52,985 bases of DNA from Rhodopseudomonas palustris (GTDB lineage: Bacteria > Pseudomonadota > Alphaproteobacteria > Rhizobiales > Xanthobacteraceae). Made by a program: the position numbers and the translations under genes. The stretch covers positions 2,809 to 55,793 of the forward strand of contig NZ_QKQS01000026.1 of NCBI RefSeq assembly GCF_003226555.1, read 5' to 3'. The notes under the pieces were generated by a model. It was not told where the DNA came from, searched no databases, and was given only the letters and a program-made list of their open reading frames with translations. This document shows positions 31,179-39,464 of this stretch, one piece after another; positions within the stretch are counted from its first letter, which is position 1; every line of letters begins with the position of its first letter.

Positions 31179-31355
31179 ACCTCTCCCCGCGCGCGGGGAG
31201 AGGTCGACCGGCGAAGCCGGGCGGGTGAGGGGGCGTCTCCGCGCGTCCGAACGTCTCGACCTGTTAGTTCGTAAGTCCCGATGACCGCCATCCGCGCTCG
31301 GCCGCGTGGAAACGCCCCCTCATCCCACCCTTCTCCCCGCGCGCGGGGAGAAGGA
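31179..31355. repeat. Dispersed palindromic repeat, family C
   Basis: Two palindromes, ACCTCTCCCCGCGCGCGGGG-type at 31179-31204 and TTCTCCCCGCGCGCGGGGAG at 31331-31350, face each other with GGGTGAGGGGGCGTCTCC and its complement GGAAACGCCCCCTCATCCC between. It separates the lipoprotein gene from ubiX, which converge on it. Confidence 0.85.
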
Positions 31356-31381
31356 GCAGGCAGTGCATCGAAGGATGCGGC

Positions 31382-31984
31382 TCAGTTTTTCGGACAGGTC
31401 GGCGGTGTTTCGTCGGACCATTCGGGCGCAGACAATTCCAGGTCGTTCAACCCGAGCAACCCGATCGCGCGCAGCGCCATGTGGTCGATCATTTCGGCGA
31501 TCGAGCGCGGCCGCTGATAGAACGCTGGCGAGATCGGCGCGACGATGCCGCCGATTTCGGTGACCTGCGCCATGCTGCGGATATGGCCGAGATGCAGCGG
31601 CGTCTCGCGCAGCAACAGCACGAGCCGGCGCCGTTCCTTGAGCTGGACGTCGGCGGCGCGGACAAGAAGGTTGTCGAGATCGCCATGGGCGATCGCCGAA
31701 AGAGTGCGGATCGAACATGGCGCCACGATCATGCCGGCGGTGCGGAACGAGCCCGAGGCGATGCTGGCGCCGACGTCGTCGATGTCGTGGTGGCGATGCA
31801 CCAGGTCGATGGCGTGATCGAGCGCGTTCGGCCCGACCTCGTAGGCGATGGTCCGCCGTGCGGCTTTCGACACCACCAGATGTAATTCGCAATCGACGGA
31901 AGCGAGCAGTTCGATCACACGCAGCCCGACCGCGGCGCCCGAGGCGCCGCTGACGCCGACGACGATGCGATGCCGCGCGCTCAT
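31382..31984 (-). CDS. ubiX: Flavin prenyltransferase UbiX
   Basis: A 200-residue enzyme that prenylates FMN to make the cofactor of UbiD-type decarboxylases. RIVVGVSGASGAAVGLRVIE (residues 5-24) is the FMN phosphate-binding start, with IVAPCSIRTLSAIAHG (about 99-114) the conserved SIRTLSAIA active-site loop, and PAFYQRPRSIAEMIDHM near the C-terminus. Its ATG overlaps the ubiD stop (ATGA), so the two are coupled. It serves ubiquinone synthesis here, since ubiT, ubiU and ubiV are divergent. Confidence 0.93.
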   Translation of the reverse strand: MSARHRIVVGVSGASGAAVGLRVIELLASVDCELHLVVSKAARRTIAYEVGPNALDHAIDLVHRHHDIDDVGASIASGSFRTAGMIVAPCSIRTLSAIAHGDLDNLLVRAADVQLKERRRLVLLLRETPLHLGHIRSMAQVTEIGGIVAPISPAFYQRPRSIAEMIDHMALRAIGLLGLNDLELSAPEWSDETPPTCPKN

Positions 31985-33519
31985 CGGATCAGCCGGCGCT
32001 GCCCGGCGGCCGGCTGATGTTGCGGCGACAGCCCGAGGCTCGACCATATCGCATCGACCCGCGCGATCACGTCTTGGTCCATCTCCAGCACTTTGCCCCA
32101 CTCCCGCTCGGTCTCGGTGCCGATCTTGTTGGTGGCGTCGATCCCCAATTTGCCGCCGAGGCCGGATTTCGGCGAGGCGAAGTCGAGATAATCGATCGGC
32201 GTGTCGCTGATGGCAACCATGTCCCGCGAGGTATCGCAGCGCGTCGACACTGCCCACATCACGTCGGCCCAGTCGCGGACGTCGACGTCGTCGTCGACGA
32301 TGATCAAGAGCTTGGTGTAGCTGAACTGCGGTAGCATCGACCACAGCCCCATCATCAGCCGGCGCGCCTGGCCGGGATAGCGCTTCTTGATCGAGGCCAC
32401 CGCGATCCGGTAGGAGCACGCCTCCGGCGGCAGCCACAGATCGACGATCTCGGGGAATTGCCGCCGCGCGACCGGGAGGAATACGTCGTTGAACGCCTCA
32501 CCGAGCCGCGACGGCTCGTCCGGCGGCCGGCCCGTATAGGTCGACAGATAGATCGGATGCCGCCGCATGGTGATGGCGGTGATCCGCATCACCGGGAATT
32601 CCTCGACCGCGTTGTAGTAGCCGGTGTGGTCGCCATACGGCCCCTCCGGCGCGGTTTCGGTTGGCGACACAAAGCCTTCCAGCACGATCTCGGCATCGGC
32701 CGGCACGCTGATCGGAATGGTCTGGCACGGCGTCAGGCTCGGCCGCTCGCCGCCAAGCAGTCCGGCGAATTTGATCTCCGACACCGTCTCCGGCAGCGGC
32801 AGCACCGCGGACAGAATCATCGCCGGATCGGCGCCGATCACGATCGCCACCGGCATCTCGCGCTTCTCGGCCTTCCATTGGTGGTGATGCTTGGCGCCGC
32901 CGCGATGCGCCAGCCAGCGCATGATGAGCCGGTCCTTGCCCAGCACCTGCATCCGATAGACACCGACATTGTCGGTGCCGTGCGCGCCGGGCGGCGGCTT
33001 GGTGAAGACGAGGCCCCAGGTGATCAGCGGTGCCGGTTCGCCCGGCCAGGGGATCTGTACCGGCAGCCGGCCCAGATCGACCGCATCGCCGGTCAGCACC
33101 ACTTCCTGCACCGGCGCGGATTTGGCCAGCTTGGGCCGCATCGCCAGTGCAGCCTTGGCCATCGGCAGTTTGCTGAGCGCGTCGGTCAGGCTTTGCGGCG
33201 GGGCCGGCTCTCGCATTTCGGCGAGGGCCTCGCCGAGTCGCGACAGATTCTCCGGCAGAATGCCGAGACCCCAGGCCACCCGTTCGACCGTGCCGAACAA
33301 ATTGACCAGAATCGGCATCTCGGACGGTGTGCCGTCGGCCTTGATCGGATTCTCGATCAGAAGCGCCGGACCGCCGGCATGCAGCACACGGCGATGAATC
33401 TCGGTGAGGTCGTGAACCACCGACACCGGCTTGCGGATGCGGTGCAATTGTCCGCGGGATTCGAGATAGGCGCTGAACGCCCGCAGATCCGAAAACGGCG
33501 GTTTGACGCGGTTCAGCAT
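31981..33519 (-). CDS. ubiD: 4-hydroxy-3-polyprenylbenzoate decarboxylase UbiD
   Basis: A 512-residue prenyl-FMN decarboxylase removing the carboxyl group of the ubiquinone ring precursor. Typical stretches are GGPALLIENP (about residue 43), WLAHRGGAKHHHQWKAEKRE (about 205), the conserved ITMRRHPIYLSTYTGRPPDE and LSGLGGKLG-like KSGLGGKLGIDATNKIG near the C-terminus. The ATG at 33519 follows AGGGAG. E. coli UbiD has 497 residues. Its promoter region is shared with ubiT and contains a FixK/FNR-type box 51 bases before the start. Confidence 0.93.
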   Translation of the reverse strand: MLNRVKPPFSDLRAFSAYLESRGQLHRIRKPVSVVHDLTEIHRRVLHAGGPALLIENPIKADGTPSEMPILVNLFGTVERVAWGLGILPENLSRLGEALAEMREPAPPQSLTDALSKLPMAKAALAMRPKLAKSAPVQEVVLTGDAVDLGRLPVQIPWPGEPAPLITWGLVFTKPPPGAHGTDNVGVYRMQVLGKDRLIMRWLAHRGGAKHHHQWKAEKREMPVAIVIGADPAMILSAVLPLPETVSEIKFAGLLGGERPSLTPCQTIPISVPADAEIVLEGFVSPTETAPEGPYGDHTGYYNAVEEFPVMRITAITMRRHPIYLSTYTGRPPDEPSRLGEAFNDVFLPVARRQFPEIVDLWLPPEACSYRIAVASIKKRYPGQARRLMMGLWSMLPQFSYTKLLIIVDDDVDVRDWADVMWAVSTRCDTSRDMVAISDTPIDYLDFASPKSGLGGKLGIDATNKIGTETEREWGKVLEMDQDVIARVDAIWSSLGLSPQHQPAAGQRRLIR

Positions 33520-33569
33520 GATGTCTCCCTGCGGAGACCATTGGTCAGCACTTGCCATCGACCCTGTCT

Positions 33570-33583
33570 TTGATCAGGCGCAA
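33570..33583. promoter_or_regulatory. FixK/FNR-type box between ubiDX and ubiTUV
   Basis: TTGATCAGGCGCAA fits TTG(A/C)-N6-(T/G)CAA. It stands 50 bases from the ubiD start on one side and 51 from the ubiT start on the other, so one dimer could activate both directions from about -41. An almost identical site is at 29065-29078. Confidence 0.75.
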
Positions 33584-33634
33584 AGAAGTACCGTCGGGGC
33601 CGGGCTACGCGAATTGTTCACGATAAGGTGGCCC

Positions 33635-34180
33635 ATGTCGGTATCCAATTCGTCCGTCTCCAGGATGCCCGCGCCGCTTGCCCTTGCGACGCGGGTGTTG
33701 CCGCTGTTGCCGCTGCAGGTGCTGCTCGGAATCTGCTTGCGCGAAATTCGCGCACGCCATCCCCGGATCTTCGATCGCCTCGGTCCGCACACCGGCAAGC
33801 GTTACGGCCTCGCGCCGACCGATCTGCCGATCGCGTTCGTGCTCGAACCGCGGCGGATGAATCCGCGGGTCACGGTGGTGCGCACGTTGCCCACCAACAT
33901 CCACGCGCGGATCGCGGGGCCGCTGTCGGCGCTGATCGGCATGACCGACGGCTCCTACGACGGCGACGCGCTGTTCTTCTCGCGCGACATCGAGATCGAT
34001 GGCGACATGGAAGCCGTGGTCGCGCTGCGCAATGCGATCGACGATTCTCGGGTCGATTTCCTGAAAGAGTCGGTGGCGTGGTTCGGCCCGCTGGCGGCGC
34101 CGATCGAACGAATCCTGCGCAGCCTGGTGGGCGCGCAGCCGAGCTATCGCGAAGAGCTGGGTGTCGGAGGCGGAGGTTAG
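33635..34180 (+). CDS. ubiT: UbiT, SCP2-domain ubiquinone biosynthesis accessory protein
   Basis: A 181-residue SCP2-like lipid-binding protein. E. coli UbiT (YhbT) binds prenylated intermediates in the oxygen-independent pathway, as UbiJ does in the aerobic one. The domain starts after PLQVLLGICLREIRARHPRI and includes LPIAFVLEPRR, LIGMTDGSYDGDALFFSRDI and IDGDMEAVVALRNAIDD, typical of the family. AAGG eight bases before the ATG. UbiU starts three bases after its stop, so the genes are co-transcribed. Confidence 0.92.
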   Translation: MSVSNSSVSRMPAPLALATRVLPLLPLQVLLGICLREIRARHPRIFDRLGPHTGKRYGLAPTDLPIAFVLEPRRMNPRVTVVRTLPTNIHARIAGPLSALIGMTDGSYDGDALFFSRDIEIDGDMEAVVALRNAIDDSRVDFLKESVAWFGPLAAPIERILRSLVGAQPSYREELGVGGGG

Positions 34181-34183
34181 AGC

Positions 34184-35161
34184 ATGGAACTGATCTGTCC
34201 GGCTGGCACGCCCGCGGCGCTGCACGATGCCGTCGCCGCAGGTGCCGATGCGATCTATTGCGGCTTCAACGACGAAACCAACGCGCGCAACTTTCCGGGG
34301 CTGAATTTCAGCCGCGAGGAAATGCGGGAGTCGATCGCGCACGCGCATCGCTACGGCACCAAGGTGCTGGTGGCGATCAACACCTTCGCCCGCGCCGGCA
34401 ATGTCGAGCTGTGGCAGCGCGCGGTCGACGACGCAGTCGAAGCCGAGGCCGATGCGCTGATCCTCGCCGATGTCGGCGTAATGGATTACTGCGCCAAGAC
34501 CCATCCGGAGCAGCGGTTGCACGTCTCGGTGCAGGCGGCCGCCGCCAATCCGGATTCGATCCGGTTCTATGTCGACAGCTTCAACGCCCAGCGCGTGGTG
34601 CTGCCGCGCGTGCTCAGCGTTCAGGAAATCGCCGCGATCACCAAAGAGGTAAAGGTCGAGACCGAGGTCTTCATCTTCGGCGGCCTGTGCGTGATGGAGG
34701 AGGGGCGCTGCTCGCTGTCGTCCTACGCCACCGGCAAGTCGCCCAACATGGACGGCGTGTGTTCGCCGGCCGCCTCGATCCAGTATCGCGAGCAGAACGG
34801 CTCGCTGGTGTCGCGGCTCGGCGAGTTCACCATCAACAAATTCGCCAAGGGCGAGGCCGCAGCCTATCCGACGCTGTGCAAGGGCCGCTACCAGACCGAC
34901 GAAGGTTGCGGCTATCTGTTCGAAGATCCGGCCAGCCTCGATGCCACCACGATGCTGCCGGACCTGCGCGCCGCCGGCGTCGCGGCGCTGAAGATCGAAG
35001 GCCGCCAGCGTGGCCGCGCCTATATCGAGCGGGTGGTGAAGACCTTCAAGGACGTGCTCGCCGCACTCGATGAGGGACGGCCGCTACCGGTCGACGCGCT
35101 GCGTGGCCTCACCGAAGGCCAGTCCACCACCACCGGCGCCTACAAGAAGACCTGGCGCTGA
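34184..35161 (+). CDS. ubiU: UbiU, [4Fe-4S] subunit of the oxygen-independent ubiquinone hydroxylase
   Basis: A 325-residue U32-peptidase-family protein. With UbiV it hydroxylates the ubiquinone ring without O2, using prephenate as oxygen donor in E. coli. All four cluster cysteines are present: C169, C176 (LCVMEEGRCS), C193 (GVCSPA) and C232 (PTLCKG), at the same numbers as I recall for the E. coli protein. The N-terminus MELICPAGTPAALHDAVAAG is the family start. Between it and ubiV lies a strong hairpin. Confidence 0.95.
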   Translation: MELICPAGTPAALHDAVAAGADAIYCGFNDETNARNFPGLNFSREEMRESIAHAHRYGTKVLVAINTFARAGNVELWQRAVDDAVEAEADALILADVGVMDYCAKTHPEQRLHVSVQAAAANPDSIRFYVDSFNAQRVVLPRVLSVQEIAAITKEVKVETEVFIFGGLCVMEEGRCSLSSYATGKSPNMDGVCSPAASIQYREQNGSLVSRLGEFTINKFAKGEAAAYPTLCKGRYQTDEGCGYLFEDPASLDATTMLPDLRAAGVAALKIEGRQRGRAYIERVVKTFKDVLAALDEGRPLPVDALRGLTEGQSTTTGAYKKTWR

Positions 35162-35168
35162 CAGCAAA

Positions 35169-35190
35169 GGCGCCGACGCCCGTCGGCGCC
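35169..35190 (+). promoter_or_regulatory. Strong hairpin between ubiU and ubiV
   Basis: GGCGCCGACG at 35169-35178 is the exact inverse of CGTCGGCGCC at 35181-35190. A T5 run comes eight bases later (GAGTGATTTTT). This distance is long for a terminator; it may be a partial terminator or a 3'-end stabiliser that sets the UbiU to UbiV ratio. Confidence 0.6.
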
Positions 35191-35226
35191 GAGTGATTTT
35201 TCGCGAACCACAGCGAGGCTACTCCC

Positions 35227-36147
35227 ATGCAACTCACGCTTGGACCGGTGCTGTTCAACTGGAAGCCGGAAGAGTGGCGCGACTTCTATTTCCGCATCGC
35301 CGACGAAGCGCCGGTCGACACCGTCGTGGTCGGCGAGGTGGTGTGCTCGAAGCGCCAGCCGTTCCTCGAGGAGCACATCCCGGCGGTGGTCGAACGCCTC
35401 GCCGGCGCCGGCAAGAAAGTGCTGATGGGCTCGCTGGTGCTGATGTCGCTGCCGCGCGAGCGCAAGGCAATGGCCGAGCTCGCCGCCGACGACGGCTTCA
35501 TGATGGAGGTCAACGACCTCTCCTGCCTCGGCATGCTCGGCGGCAAGGCCCACGCCATCGGTCCGTTCGTCAACATCTACAACGAGTCGACCGCTGCGTA
35601 TTTCGCCTCGCGTGGCGCGAGTCGGATCTGCCTGCCGCCGGAGCTGCCGCTGTCGGCGATCCGCAGTATCGCGGGGTCGCTGCCCGACGTGTCGTTCGAG
35701 GTGTTCTCGTTCGGCCGGGTACCGCTGGCGATCTCGGCGCGCTGCTACCACGCCCGGCTCAACAAGCTGGCGAAGGACAATTGCAAGTTCGTCTGCGAGC
35801 AGGATCCCGACGGCCTCGCCGTGACGACGCTCGACGACGAGCCGTTCCTGGCGATGAACGGCGTGCAGACGCTGTCCTACACCTGCGCCAGCCTGCTCGG
35901 CGACATCGACAAGCTGAAGGACGCCGGCGTTTCTTCGATGCGGCTGTCGCCGCAGCAGTGCGAAATGGTGGCGGTCGCCAAGCTGTATCGCGACGTCATC
36001 GACGGCAAGATCGCAGTGGCCGAAGGCGCGCAGAAGCTCGACCAGCTTTATCCGCTGAAGAAGTCCAACGGCTTCCTGTTCTCGAAGCCCGGCGCCGCGT
36101 TTGTCACCGACTCGGGCGACGTGCGGCGGATGGTGCCGGCGGCGTAA
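35227..36147 (+). CDS. ubiV: UbiV, [4Fe-4S] subunit of the oxygen-independent ubiquinone hydroxylase
   Basis: A 306-residue partner of UbiU, also of the U32 family. The cluster cysteines are C40 (GEVVCSKRQP), C173 (ISARCYHARL), C186 and C190 (DNCKFVCEQD), with the CX12CX3C spacing of UbiV. MQLTLGPVLFNWKPEEWRDF is the usual start. GAGG precedes the ATG by nine bases. It is the last gene of ubiTUV, followed by repeats. Confidence 0.95.
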   Translation: MQLTLGPVLFNWKPEEWRDFYFRIADEAPVDTVVVGEVVCSKRQPFLEEHIPAVVERLAGAGKKVLMGSLVLMSLPRERKAMAELAADDGFMMEVNDLSCLGMLGGKAHAIGPFVNIYNESTAAYFASRGASRICLPPELPLSAIRSIAGSLPDVSFEVFSFGRVPLAISARCYHARLNKLAKDNCKFVCEQDPDGLAVTTLDDEPFLAMNGVQTLSYTCASLLGDIDKLKDAGVSSMRLSPQQCEMVAVAKLYRDVIDGKIAVAEGAQKLDQLYPLKKSNGFLFSKPGAAFVTDSGDVRRMVPAA

Positions 36148-36193
36148 GTACTGCCACTATTTGAAGCTCGGTGCCGTTTCAACACCAACAACC

Positions 36194-36291
36194 GTCATCC
36201 TCCGCGCAAGCGGAGGATCCAGTACGGCGATGCGCCGATGCTTGAAGCAAAGCTCTAGAATACTGGATCGCCCGCCTGCGCGGGCGATGAC
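36194..36291. repeat. Palindromic repeat, mosaic of family A
   Basis: The outer ends match the 15054-15154 element (GTCATC at the left, GATCCAGTA and TACTGGATCGCCCGCC inside, CGGGCGATGAC at the right), but the left hairpin has CCTCCGC/GCGGAGG instead of CGCCCGC/GCGGGCG. Such stem exchange with unchanged flanks implies compensatory evolution of the hairpin. Confidence 0.75.
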
Positions 36292-36329
36292 GACCGATCC
36301 GGTGGCACCGCGGACCAGCACTCGGTTCC

Positions 36330-36430
36330 GTCATGAGCGGGCTCGACCCGTGCATCCATCACGCGCGTCAGCGCGTACTCAACAGCATCATTTGACGAAG
36401 ATGAATCGCCGGGACGAGCCCGGCGATGAC
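36330..36430. repeat. Palindromic repeat, family D variant
   Basis: It begins GTCATGAGCGGGCTCGACCC and ends GAGCCCGGCGATGAC, two facing hairpin modules over 101 bp. With the 36194-36291 element it occupies most of the 441-base gap between ubiV and the hydrolase gene; I see no gene in that gap. Confidence 0.7.
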
Positions 36431-36588
36431 CGCTCGCTTGGTTCGAAGAGGGAGCGCGCTCTCAGCCCGTTAAGTCAGCGGCTTCAATATTCTGCACCTC
36501 GCCGCCACCAAGGTCATCGACCATGGTGGGTACACCGGATGTCGCCGGCGACGTTAATCCCCGGGGCGCTCAGCCGGGCCGATTGCCG

Positions 36589-37890
36589 CTAGCCGAGCGT
36601 CTCGTCGAGCCAATCGAAGATTCGGGCGAAAGCCAATCGGTTGGCTCCGACTTGGCAATGCGCGCCGGCACCTTCCGCCGTCGTGAAACGGATCAAGGTC
36701 TTACGACAGGTCAGGTGATCGTACAGTTGCTGTGGCTGTTGTTTGAAGAACAGATCGGCCTCGGCCTCGCAAACCAGCGTCGGGCAAGTGATCGCCTCCG
36801 CCACCCCATTGCGAAGATTGTAGTCGAGCATCTTGGCTAGGAAAGCGCGTGGTGACGCGGCGCCGGTCGACCACATCCCGTGCTCGTAGGCCCAGCGGAA
36901 AGTCGTCGACGTCTTCATTTGCTGCACCAGCATCTGATCGATCGCTGGCGCTTGATCCGCTTTCAACCCCGACAGGAAGCCTTCGAGTTTTTCAGGCGGA
37001 ACGTTCGCTTTGAAGGTGGCGGAAAAATCGTAGACGCCGTCATTGGCAATCAGAGCCGCAAGGCGCTTCTCGTAGGCGGCCGCTCGCGGGGCCAATAACC
37101 CGCCCAGGCTGATTCCCATCAGCGCCAAGCGTTTCGGATCGACGTCGGGCCGCGTCAGCGCGAAATCGACCACCGGACCGACCACATTTTCCCAATCCGG
37201 CCTGAAGACGAGGCCGTCGCGATGCAGCGGGCCATATTGGCCGGGGCCGTCAAAAGCCAGCACATTATAGCCGCGTTCGACTGCCGCGCGTGCGCCGAAC
37301 ACATGCATCTCTTCAGCTGAACCGTCGAAGCCGGTATGCAGGATCAGAGTCGGACGCCCGCCAGGGCGGCCGGCTGAGTGGAAATAGCCGGGCAGCGTGC
37401 CGGTCCCGTATGGGATTTCGACGGGTTCGATGGCCGGTTCGTGCATCCTGGCGGCTTGGCCGTAGCATTCCACCGACCGCTTATAAGCCCGCAAAACCCT
37501 GGCGTCGTGCGGGCTTCCGTGCAGGAAGAAATCGGAGCACTGGTAGTAGGTCGCCGCGCGCAACAGACCATCTCGCGCGCTGACCCGATGGCCCCGCGCC
37601 AACTGTCTGGACGCTTCCTCGGCAACACGGTCCGCGGTCGCATTCCATGCTGCGTACCAGCTATCCACGTCGCCAGCTTGGATGCTGTTGGCCGTCGCCA
37701 GAACTTCGCCAAATGATGAGCCGCCGTATTCTCCGGCTCCGATCGCGCGCAGCGTCTCGTACCAGAACTGATTATCGCTGGGAAACAGCAGCCGATCGAC
37801 CGGAGGCGAGCCCGCCGCCGCTGGCGCGTGGCCAGCGTTGGTGAACAGAGTTGCAAGTGAAGTCGCGGCGAGAAAGAAACGACGATCCAT
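36589..37890 (-). CDS. Exported alpha/beta hydrolase (DHPON hydrolase/Ayg1-like)
   Basis: A 433-residue hydrolase. The start MDRRFFLAATSLATLFTNAG resembles a short export signal (with paired Arg). A helical N-terminal half is followed by the core with the oxyanion stretch LILHTGFDGSAEEM, nucleophile elbow LMGISLGG, acid in VCEAEADLFF and His in AEGAGAHCQVG. The layout resembles 2,6-dihydroxypseudooxynicotine hydrolase and Ayg1, which cleave C-C or ester bonds. Divergent from a TetR gene which likely represses it. The substrate is unknown. Confidence 0.83.
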   Translation of the reverse strand: MDRRFFLAATSLATLFTNAGHAPAAAGSPPVDRLLFPSDNQFWYETLRAIGAGEYGGSSFGEVLATANSIQAGDVDSWYAAWNATADRVAEEASRQLARGHRVSARDGLLRAATYYQCSDFFLHGSPHDARVLRAYKRSVECYGQAARMHEPAIEPVEIPYGTGTLPGYFHSAGRPGGRPTLILHTGFDGSAEEMHVFGARAAVERGYNVLAFDGPGQYGPLHRDGLVFRPDWENVVGPVVDFALTRPDVDPKRLALMGISLGGLLAPRAAAYEKRLAALIANDGVYDFSATFKANVPPEKLEGFLSGLKADQAPAIDQMLVQQMKTSTTFRWAYEHGMWSTGAASPRAFLAKMLDYNLRNGVAEAITCPTLVCEAEADLFFKQQPQQLYDHLTCRKTLIRFTTAEGAGAHCQVGANRLAFARIFDWLDETLG

Positions 37891-37941
37891 GGGGAATGCT
37901 CCTGTAACGAGCCACCATGATAGGCATCGAGGAACGTTATT

Positions 37942-37955
37942 GCAAAATTTTTTGC
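37942..37955. promoter_or_regulatory. AT-rich palindrome between hydrolase and TetR genes
   Basis: GCAAAA-TT-TTTTGC lies 51 bases before the hydrolase start and 16 bases before the regulator start. Position and symmetry suit a TetR operator, though the short, low-complexity arms could occur by chance. Confidence 0.45.
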
Positions 37956-37971
37956 GTTAAGGACTGTCGCG

Positions 37972-38544
37972 ATGCAGCGTAATTCTCCTAAATCCCGACC
38001 CGGCGGTCGCGCGGCGAGGACAAAAACTGCTACGTTTCAAGCAGTTGTGGAGCTCGTCGCGGAAAAGGGACATGGGGCGGTAAGCATGACCGACGTGGCC
38101 GAGCGAGCCGGAGTGGCGGCGACGAGCCTCTATCGGCGCTGGGGAGACATCGGCTCGCTGATCCGCGAGGTCGCGGTCGAGCAGTTGATGCGCGACTATC
38201 CCATTCCCGACACGGGATCGATCGAGGGCGATCTCCGCCAGTGGGCGCGATCGATCGCTTTGACCTTAAGCCGGCCCGAAGGTTCGTCTTTCTTTCGCGC
38301 TTTCGTCGCCACCGCCACGCCGACACATGCCGGGACCGTGGCGCCGCCGGAAGCGCTGGCACGGCGGATCGAGCAGATCGAGCAGATGCTGGCGCGCGCG
38401 AATGCCCGCGGCGAACGCGCGCTCGCCGTCGATGACGTCATCGACTTTCTGCTCGCCCCGCTCTTCGTGCGCGCGCTCTTCGGCACGCCGCTCGACGAGG
38501 AAGCGGCCGAGGCTCTAGCCGAAAGGTTGCTGAAGAGATGCTGA
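37972..38544 (+). CDS. TetR-family transcriptional regulator
   Basis: A 190-residue repressor. Its basic N-terminal arm (KSRPGGRAARTK) precedes the helix-turn-helix with VELVAEKGHGAVSMTDVAER and AGVAATSLYRRWGDIGSLIR, the TetR hallmark. The C-terminal domain (WARSIALTLSRPEGSSFFRA, VIDFLLAPLFVRALFG) is of the TetR_C type found next to enzyme genes. AAGGA precedes the ATG. The divergent alpha/beta hydrolase is the likely target. Confidence 0.92.
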   Translation: MQRNSPKSRPGGRAARTKTATFQAVVELVAEKGHGAVSMTDVAERAGVAATSLYRRWGDIGSLIREVAVEQLMRDYPIPDTGSIEGDLRQWARSIALTLSRPEGSSFFRAFVATATPTHAGTVAPPEALARRIEQIEQMLARANARGERALAVDDVIDFLLAPLFVRALFGTPLDEEAAEALAERLLKRC

Positions 38545-38572
38545 TGCAGAAGGAGGGCTGACCACGAGCCTC

Positions 38573-39361
38573 TCAGCTCAGCGGCTTCAGGATCCGCACC
38601 AGTTCGGCGTGGATGGTTTCGTTGCCGCAGACGATATCGCCGGTCTTGAGGACGTCGCCGCCATTGATGTCGCCGACGGTGCCGCCGGCTTCGCGGATCA
38701 TCACGATGCCGGCCGCGATGTCCCACGGCGACAGATTGCGTTCCCAGAAGCCATCGAAGCGGCCGGCCGCCACCGCGGCGAGATCGAGCGAGGCGGTGCC
38801 GAACCGGCGCATGCCGGCGACCTTTGGCTGCAGGGCCGCCATCTCGCGCTGGTTCTGCGCGAAGTTGCCGCGGCCGAGATGCGGCAGGCCGCAGCCGATC
38901 ACGCAGTCGGGGAGTTCGCGGCGGTTGGCGACACGCAGCCTGGAGTCGTTGAGGAATGCGCCCTTGCCGCGCTCGGCGATGTACAGTTCTTCATTGGCCG
39001 GATTGTAGATCACGCCGGCGATCATGGTGTCCTCGCGCTCGAGCCCGATCGAGATCGCGAAATGCGGGATGCCGTGCAGGAAGTTGGTGGTGCCGTCGAG
39101 CGGGTCGACGATCCAGCGATGGCTCTTGTCGGCACCTTCGCGCGTGCCGCCTTCCTCGCCGAGGAAGCCGTAGCCCGGCCGCGCCTTGGTCAGGTCCTCG
39201 TACAGCATCTCCTCGGCCCGCTTGTCGGCGCGGGACACGAAGTTCGCCGGTCCCTTGAGCGAGACCTGGAGATTCTCGATCTCGCCGAAGTCGCGCTTGA
39301 GGCTGCGGCCGGCGCGGCGCGCGGCCTTGACCATGACGTTGATGAGGGCGGAATGGATCAT
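38573..39361 (-). CDS. suhB: Inositol monophosphatase family protein (SuhB-like)
   Basis: A 262-residue Mg-dependent phosphatase with GFLGEEGG (metal Glu, about residue 69), HRWIVDPLDGTTNFLHGIPH (about 81-100) and NLSPWDIAAGIVMIREAGG (about 210). This set is that of SuhB/IMPase, distinct from the hisN product. In E. coli SuhB also assists rRNA transcription antitermination. It is the last gene of the leftward central-carbon group, 103 bases after the Sel1-repeat gene. Confidence 0.9.
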   Translation of the reverse strand: MIHSALINVMVKAARRAGRSLKRDFGEIENLQVSLKGPANFVSRADKRAEEMLYEDLTKARPGYGFLGEEGGTREGADKSHRWIVDPLDGTTNFLHGIPHFAISIGLEREDTMIAGVIYNPANEELYIAERGKGAFLNDSRLRVANRRELPDCVIGCGLPHLGRGNFAQNQREMAALQPKVAGMRRFGTASLDLAAVAAGRFDGFWERNLSPWDIAAGIVMIREAGGTVGDINGGDVLKTGDIVCGNETIHAELVRILKPLS

Positions 39362-39464
39362 GGTCTGGTCTCGTGACGACCTGCGAACGGGTCCGGTCTG
39401 GAAGGGATTGTGAGGGGATTGCCGGCGAAGGGGTGCCCGTTGCGGGGCCCGGCGTCAACCCGGA

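Noticed and set aside
36101-36592. Apparent 163-residue gene after ubiV
   Set aside because: The frame runs through two palindromic repeats, has no good start and no family-like sequence.
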